Source: Dimorphilus gyrociliatus
Taxonomy: Eukaryota; Annelida; Polychaeta; Dinophilidae
NCBI GenBank assembly: GCA_904063045.1
Contig: CAJFCJ010000002.1
Span: forward strand, 806,001 to 870,000
Direction: 5' to 3'
DNA length: 64,000 nucleotides
The notes under the pieces are model-generated. The model searched no databases and was not told the DNA's origin. It was given only the letters and a program-made list of their open reading frames with translations. Of this stretch, positions 52,501 to 61,500 are shown one piece after another. The stretch's first letter is position 1, and the number at the start of each line of letters is the position of its first letter. The position numbers were made by a program, and so were the translations under genes.

Positions 52501-55500
52501 ATCAAAAATTCCTTGCTCCAAGGCATCATTCAGCAAACAACCTTGATCTGACTTTTTAAGATCTTCAAACTGATCTTTGCATTTTATTGAATCAAATAGA
52601 GGAGTTTTAGTGTTTGTCAAAGGATCTACAAATTCTCCATTAATAATAAGTCCCATATTTACAGCTTCATCCAATGATAAAACTTTGCCAGTTGTAGGAT
52701 TTGTAATTGTACCAGTTGTCGGGTCAATTAAACCAATTGCTAAAGCTTCTCTAAGTGAAAGTTGTTTTCCAGTATTTGGGTCTATGATTTCACCTGTCTT
52801 ATCATTTAAAAGACCTCTTTTGTTAATTTCATCCAGTGTTAACGGTCTATTTTCCGCATTAACAATCATACCGGTTTCAATTGCCTCTCTCAATGGGATT
52901 TTCTTACCAGTAATTGGATCACAAAACATGTTCATCTCACCATCAATTATACCTCTCTCAATTGCACTGTTTAAAGGTAAAAGAGCGCCAGTAGATGGAT
53001 CTCTAACCAATGATTTTTCAGTATCAATAAGACCTGCCTTAATAGCATCATTCAAAGTCATCAACTTTCCTGTTCCCTCATCTCGATACATTCCAGTTGA
53101 AGTGTCAAAAAGGCCCTTTTCATATGCATCTTTAAGAGTTAATGGTCTTGATATTAAACCACTATTTATAGCTTCATTTAAACCAATCATTTCATTAGTA
53201 TGCGGATCTTTCATTTTGCCACTCCCACCATCAATCAAACCTCTCTCAATCGCCTCCGTAAGTGAACAATTATCGCCAGTCTTGTTATCAACTATCAGTG
53301 AAGCGTTCGGATCTAAAATTCCTTTTTCAATTGCTTCTTTTAGTGAAAGCTTTTCTCCGGTTTGTGGATCGATGATTTTTCCTGATTCTTTATCATACAG
53401 ATTGTTTTCAATTAACGAATCTAATGACATCAAGGGTTTAGTGTCCTTCTCTAAAAGTTTCTTCGAATTTATTGCTTCTAGTAACTCTTGAGGTGTTGAT
53501 ATCAATTTTTCGCTTAATGCTTTATCCAATGGGATGACTTCTCCCGTCATTGGGTGAACCATAGTGGATTTTGATGGGTCGATTAAACCACGTTTAATGG
53601 CTTCTTCTAATGTTAGTACTTCACCAGTATTTGGATCAATGACATTTGCAGTTTGTGGATTGAATAATCCTCTTTTAATGGCATCTTGAAGACTTAGATT
53701 ACGTACTTTTTCTGAGGGCGTAAGAAGTCCGCTAGTGATCGCTTCCAAAATATCTATATTATCATCATTCATGCCCTTAAATTTTCCAGTTTCTCCATCA
53801 ATAATACCAGCATTAATTGCATCTTCTAAAGTCATTTCTTTACCGGAAGTGTTATCACTTATTGTTTGTGTTCCATCAATTATTCCACATTTAATAGCGT
53901 CAGATAATGATAAAAGTTCATTCGTGTTTGGATCTTTTACAAGACCAGTATTTTTATCAAAAATTCCCTGATCCAATGCTTCATTTAGTGAACGACTCTC
54001 CTTTTTCTTTTCTATGAGTTTTGAAAAACCTTCGCCGTTTTCCATTATTTGTGCTATAGGCCTTGCCCTCTTGGTTATAGGGTCGATAATTTCTCCATTA
54101 TCGATGAGACCTGTTCTTACCGCTTCATCGATTGATAACATTTCACCACTAACAGGATCATTAATTTTTATGGATGTTGCATTAATTAAACCAGTTTCTA
54201 AAGCTTCATTAAGTGAACATTTTTTCCCAGTATTTGGGTCTGTAATCTCTCCCGTAGCTTCATTTAGGAGACCTCTATCTTTGATTTCTTCAAATGTTAA
54301 CGGCTTTGTTTCTGCTTTGACCACCAGTCCGCTTTTAATTGCTTCTTTTAAGGGAACTTTTTCACCAGCTATTGGGTCACAAAACATGTTCATCTCACCA
54401 TCAATTATACCTCTCTCAATTGCAGTTTTTAAAGGTATAAGTGCGCCAGTAGATGGATCTCTAACCAATGATTTTTCAGTATCAATAAGACCTGCCTTAA
54501 TAGCATCATTCAAAGTCATCAACTTTCCTGTTCCCTCATCTCGATACATTCCAGTTGAAGGATCAAAAAGTCCCTTCTCATATGCATCTTTAAGAGTTAA
54601 TGGTCTTGATATTAAACCACTATTTATAGCTTCATTTAGACTTATCATTTCATTAGTATGCGGATCTTTCATTTTTCCACTATCACCATCAATTAAACCT
54701 CTCTCAATCGCCTCCGTAAGTGAACAATTTTCGCCAGTCTTGTTATCAACTATCAGTGAAGCATTCGGATCTAAAATTCCTTTTTCAATTGCTTCTTTTA
54801 GTGAAAGCTTTTCTCCGGTTTGTGGATCGATGATTTTTCCTGATTCTTTATCATACAGATTGTTTTCAATTAACGAATCTAATGACATCAAGGGTTTAGT
54901 GTCCTTCTCTAAAAGTTTCTTCGAATTTATTGCTTCAATTAACTCTTGAGGTGTTGTTATCAATTTTTCGCTTAATGCTTTATCCAATGGGATGACTTCT
55001 CCCTTCATTGGGTGAACCATAGTGGATTTTGAAGGATCGATTAAACCACGCTTAATGGCTTCTTCTAATGTTAGTACTTCACCAGTATTTGGATCAATGA
55101 CATTTGCAGTTTGTGGATTGAATAATCCTCTTTTAATGGCATCTTGAAGACTTAGATTACATACTTTTTCTGATGGTGTAATAAGTCCGCTGTTGATTGC
55201 TTCAAGAATATCTATATCGTCATCAGTAATACTCTTTATTTTTCCAGTTTCCCCGTCAATTAAACCAGCATTAATTGCATCTTCTAAAGTCATCATTTTA
55301 CCTGAAGTGTTATCAGTTATTGTTTGTGTTCCATCAATTATTCCACATTTAATAGCGTCAGATAATGATAAAAGTTCATTCGTGTTGGGATCTTTTACAA
55401 GACTGGTATTTTTATCAAAAATACCTTTCTTTATGGCTTCATTTAGTGAACAAGAATTGTCTTTGTCCTTACTGCCCACAGTTTGGTCCTTTAATTTCAT

Positions 55501-58500
55501 TACTTCAGATAAAAGCATCTTCTTGTTGGTCAAAGGATTCACAACTTCTACATTTTCGATAATTCCTAACTTTACAGCTTTATCCAAAGGTAACATTTCA
55601 CCAGTGGCTGGATCAGCAACTGTAGCGGTTGTTGGATCAATTAAACCAATTTCAAAAGCTTCCTTAAGTGAATGTTTTTCACCGGTAAATGGATCTATGA
55701 TTTCACCGGTCTCTTCGTTTAAGAGACCTTGCCCTATAATTTCATCAAGGTTTAGAGGTATATTTTCAGCATTAACTGAAATTCCACTATCAATTGCTTC
55801 AAGTAAAGGTATCTCTCTTCCATTAACAGGATCATAAAACAAATTCTTATCACCATCTATTATACCTCTTTCTATTGCACGGTGTAAAGGTATAAGTGCG
55901 CCAGTAGATGGATCTCTGACCAAAGATTTTTCAGAATCTATAAGACCTGCCTTAATAGCATCATTCAAAGTCATCAACTTTCCTGTTCCCTCATCTCGAT
56001 ACATTCCAGTTGAAGGATCAAAAAGTCCCTTCTCATATGCATCTTTAAGAGTTAATGGTCTTGATATTAAACCACTATTTATAGCTTCATTTAGACTTAT
56101 CATTTCATTAGTATGCGGATCTTTCATTTTTCCACTATCACCATCAATTAAACCTCTCTCAATCGCCTCCGTAAGTGAACAATTTTCGCCAGTCTTGTTA
56201 TCAACTATCAGTGAAGCATTCGGATCTAAAATTCCTTTTTCAATTGCTTCTTTTAGTGAAAGCTTTTCTCCGGTTTGTGGATCGATGATTTTTCCTGATT
56301 CTTTATCATACAGATTGTTTTCAATTAACGAATCTAATGACATCAAGGGTTTAGTGTCCTTCTCTAAAAGTTTCTTCGAATTTATTGCTTCTAGTAACTC
56401 TTGAGGTGTTGTTATCAATTTTTCGCTTAATGCTTTATCCAATGGGATGACTTCTCCCGTCATTGGGTGAACCATAGTGGATTTTGATGGGTCGATTAAA
56501 CCACGTTTAATGGCTTCTTCTAATGTTAGTACTTCACCAGTATTTGGATCAATGACATTTGCAGTTTGTGGATTGAATAATCCTCTTTTAATGGCATCTT
56601 GAAGACTTAGCTTATCTATTCTTTCCAAAGGAGTAACAAGTCCAGTATTGATGGCTTCAAAAATATCCATATTATCATCATTCAAGCCCTTAAATTTTCC
56701 AGTTTCACCATCAATAATACCAGCTTTTATAGCATCTTCTAAAGTCATCATTTTACCGGAAGTGTTATCATTAATAGTTTGTTTTCCGTCAATTATTCCA
56801 CGTTTAATAGCGTCAGATAATGATAAAAGTTCATTCGTGTTTGGATCTTTTACAAGACCAGTATTTTTATCAAAAATACCTTTCTGTAGTGCTTCATTTA
56901 GAGAACAACCGCTGTCTTTCTTCTTAACGTCGACCGGATGATCTATCCATTCCATTGTTTCAGTTAAAGGCGTCTTTCTATTGGTCAAATGATTAATAAG
57001 TTCTGCATTTTCAACAATTCCTAACTTAAAAGCTTTATCCAAAGGTAATAGTTCACCAGTACTGTGATCAGTGATTTTAGTAGTTGTTGGATCAATTAAA
57101 CCACTTTCAATAGCTTCTTTGAGTGAATATTTTTCTCCAGTATTTGGGTCTGTTATTTCACCTGTTTTTTCATTTATCAGACCATTTTGTAGAATTTCAT
57201 CGAGTGTTAACGGTCTATTTGCCGTATTAACAGTTATACCAGTCTTAATTGCTTCTTTTAACGGCACTTTCTTACCAGTTATTGGGTCACAAAACATGTT
57301 CATCTCACCATCAATTATACCTCTCTCAATTGCAGTTTTTAAAGGTATAAGTGCGCCTGTAGACGGATCTCTGACCAGTGATTTTTCAGTATCAATAAGA
57401 CCTGCCTTAATAGCATCATTCAAAGTCATCAACTTTCCTGTTCCCTCATCTCGATACATTCCAGTTGAAGGATCAAAAAGTCCCTTCTCATATGCATCTT
57501 TAAGAGTTAATGGTCTTGATATTAAACCACTATTTATAGCTTCATTTAGACTTATCATTTCATTAGTATGCGGATCTTTCATTTTTCCACTATCACCATC
57601 AATTAAACCTCTCTCAATCGCCTCCGTAAGTGAACAATTATCGCCAGTCTTGTTATCAACTATCAGTGAAGCGTTCGGATCTAAAATTCCTTTTTCAATT
57701 GCTTCTTTTAGTGAAAGCTTTTCTCCGGTTTGTGGATCGATGATTTTTCCTGATTCTTTATCATACAGATTGTTTTCAATTAACGAATCTAATGACATCA
57801 AGGTTTAGTGTCCTTCTCTAAAAGTTTCTTCGAATTTATTGCTTCAATTAACTCTTGAGGTGTTGATATCAATTTTTCGCTTAATGCTTTATCCAAGGGG
57901 ATGACTTCTCCCGTCATTGGGTGAACCATAGTGGATTTTGATGGGTCGATTAAACCACGTTTAATGGCTTCTTCTAATGTTAATACTTCACCAGTATTTG
58001 GATCAATGACATTTGCAGTTTGTGGATTGAATAATCCTCTTTTAATGGCATCTTGAAGACTTAGATTACGTACTTTTTCTGATGGTCTAATAAGTCCGCT
58101 ATTGATTGCTTCCAAAATATCTATATTATCATCATTCAAGCCCTTAAATTTTCCAGTTTCTCCATCGATAATACCAGCATTAATTGCATCTTCTAAAGTC
58201 ATTTCTTTACCGGAAGTGTTATCAGTTATTGTTTGTGTTCCATCAATTATTCCACATTTAATAGCGTCAGATAATGATAAAAGTTCATTCGTGTTCGGAT
58301 CTTTTACAAGACCAGTATTTTTATCAAAAATTCCTTGCTCCAAGGCATCATTCAGCAAACAACCTTGATCTGACTTTTTAAGATCTTCAAACTGATCTTT
58401 GCATTTTATTGAATCAAATAGAGGAGTTTTAGTGTTTGTCAAAGGATCTACAAATTCTCCATTAATAATAAGTCCCATATTTACAGCTTCATCCAATGAT

Positions 58501-61500
58501 AAAACTTTGCCAGTTGTAGGATTTGTAATTGTACCAGTTGTCGGGTCAATTAAACCAATTGCTAAAGCTTCTCTAAGTGAAAGTTGTTTTCCAGTATTTG
58601 GGTCTATGATTTCACCTGTCTTATCATTTAAAAGACCTCTTTTGTTAATTTCATCCAGTGTTAACGGTCTATTTTCCGCATTAACAATCATACCGGTTTC
58701 AATTGCCTCTCTCAATGGGATTTTCTTACCAGTAATTGGATCACAAAACATGTTCATCTCACCATCAATTATACCTCTCTCAATTGCACTGTTTAAAGGT
58801 AAAAGAGCGCCAGTAGATGGATCTCTAACCAATGATTTTTCAGTATCAATAAGACCTGCCTTAATAGCATCATTCAAAGTCATCAACTTTCCTGTTCCCT
58901 CATCTCGATACATTCCAGTTGAAGTGTCAAAAAGGCCCTTTTCATATGCATCTTTAAGAGTTAATGGTCTTGATATTAAACCACTATTTATAGCTTCATT
59001 TAAACCAATCATTTCATTAGTATGCGGATCTTTCATTTTGCCACTCCCACCATCAATCAAACCTCTCTCAATCGCCTCCGTAAGTGAACAATTTTCGCCA
59101 GTCTTGTTATCAACTATCAGTGAAGCGTTCGTATCTAAAATTCCTTTTTCAATTGCTTCTTTTAGTGAAAGCTTTTCTCCGGTTTGTGGATCGACGATTT
59201 TTCCTGATTCTTTATCATACAGATTGTTTTCAATTAACGAATCTAATGACATCAAGGGTTTAGTGTCCTTCTCTAAAAGTTTCTTCGAATTTATTGCTTC
59301 TAGTAACTCTTGAGGTGTTGTTATCAATTTTTCGCTTAATGCTTTATCCAAGGGGATGACTTCTCCCGTCATTGGGTGAACCATAGTTGATTTTGAAGGA
59401 TCGATTAAACCACGCTTAATGGCTTCTTCTAATGTTAATACTTCACCAGTATTTGGATCAATGACATTTGCAGTTTGAGAATCTAATATTCTTGTTTCTA
59501 ATGTACCTTCTGTACTCAAATTTTTTTCGAGGTCTTTTTCTCCTAAGAGTCGTTGTTTAAATGCTTCTGTTAAAGGCACTACTTTTCCTGTTGTTTTATC
59601 AAGATAATTATTTTCGTTGATATCAATGATACCCTTTTCTATTGCTTTGGATAGTGGAATTAGTGCTCCTGTGTGATTATCTTTCACTAAAGAACGTTCT
59701 CCGTCTATTAAGCCAAGTTTGAGAGCTTCTCTCATTGTTAATTTTTGTCCATTGAGCTCATCGATAAAAATGCCGGTTGAAGGATCAAAAAGCGATTTCT
59801 TAAATGCTTCTTTAAGAGTCAGCATTGGCTTTATTTCTGATAATTTTGTTGTTATTGGAACAAGTCGATTGGTTTTAGGCAAACAAATCCATATTTTTTC
59901 GAAATTTATACGCGCATGAGGGTTTTGGATCTTAGTGTAAGGTATTTCTTTCATGTTATCAGTTATTACAGAATTTACTATCTTTGGATCTTGGGAGATA
60001 TTTTGGTATTTTTGTACTAGTTCTGATATTTTTATCTTTCCACTTTCGGTGCAGACGATTGATCTAGGATCTATTACTGTAAGTCTAATCGCTGTTGCAA
60101 AATCCATTTCATTATTAAAAATATGTATATTTTTTTCCAATATGCGATTCTTAATGTTAAGTTGAGCCAATGTTAGTGGCTCTATAACAATACTCTCTGA
60201 TAAAGGAATTTTTATATTTCTCTCCTGGTCAAGGAGAAATTCGCCATTGTTCATGAAAAGTCCTTGTTTTTGTGCGTCTTGTAAAGAAATTACATCAGCT
60301 TGAGTTCTCGGGTCAAGAACTTTCGATTCAGGATCAATCAAATTTTTTTCCAAGGCTTTTTGAAGATTCATGGGCTGATTTGTTGAATCAGTAAATAAAC
60401 AAGTATCTAAGTCATAATAGTTGTTTAAAATAGCTTCAAATAAAGTCGTAGATGAATTCGTGGGCAAAATTTTCATTGAAGTCTTTGTATCTTTTATTGT
60501 TGACGTCTCTCCCGTTTTAGTATTAACAACTAAGCCTTCATCTGAAAGCAATATACCTAATGCTAAACATTTGTTTAATGGCAGTAATCTTTGGGAAACA
60601 GGATCTCTAATTTTGCTCGATGGACATATTAACCCGTTAACTACAGATTCTTCTATTGTACAAAATGCCCCAGTTCTTGGATCTAACAATTTCTTGATGT
60701 TTTCATTGTACATTCCATACTCCACAGAAGTCATAAGTGGCATGGGTAAGGTAATAATTAGCCCACTCAAGACAGCTTCTAGAGGACTGTAACAACAATT
60801 ACTGTGTTGTAACATTCCTGTGCTGGCGTTAAAAATATGATTATTCATCGCTTTAGAGTAGGAAAGAACGTCTTTATGATCGATTATGAGAAAAGAGTTC
60901 TCATCAAGCACACCATCATCTATTATTTCACATATATTGGCTGCTTCAAATGTTATCGGATTGGTAAAAAGATGACTTGACATGATATAGAAATTTGAGA
61001 GCATATCTTCCAATGAAAGCTTCTTTAGCGATTTTAAGTCAATTAGGATTCCACATTCGATAGCTTCCCGAATTGTAATCTTTTCAGAATGCAAGTAGAA
61101 ATATCCTTCACGTAAATTAAGAAGACCACTACCAATCCAGGCGTCTAATTTCAAGAATTTTTTAATAATTGGATCTCTGATGAAAACATGGTTGATACTT
61201 ATATAACCAGAATCGATAGCTTCATCTATTGGTATTTTTGTACCCGTATTGGGGTCTTCGATTAAACCAGACTCCGGATCGTAAATGCCTGATTTAATAG
61301 CATCAACAAAAGATAATAATAATCTTTTATGGGGTCTTATCTTTTCAACCAATTTATCTTGATTTTGCACTATCAATCCAGTTTTGAGAGCCTCCGAAAG
61401 ACGTCGATATGCATTTCCTTCTTTTATTTGACCTTTTTTAGAATCTACAATACCGGCTGCTATAGCTTCAGCCAGAGTGAGCATTTTTCCCGAAGATGGA

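Noticed and set aside
44400-59094. CRISPR array or mobile-element array as an explanation of the regular repeats
   Set aside because: The periodic sequence is coding plectin repeat in one continuous frame of a spectraplakin; no spacers, transposase or terminal repeats.
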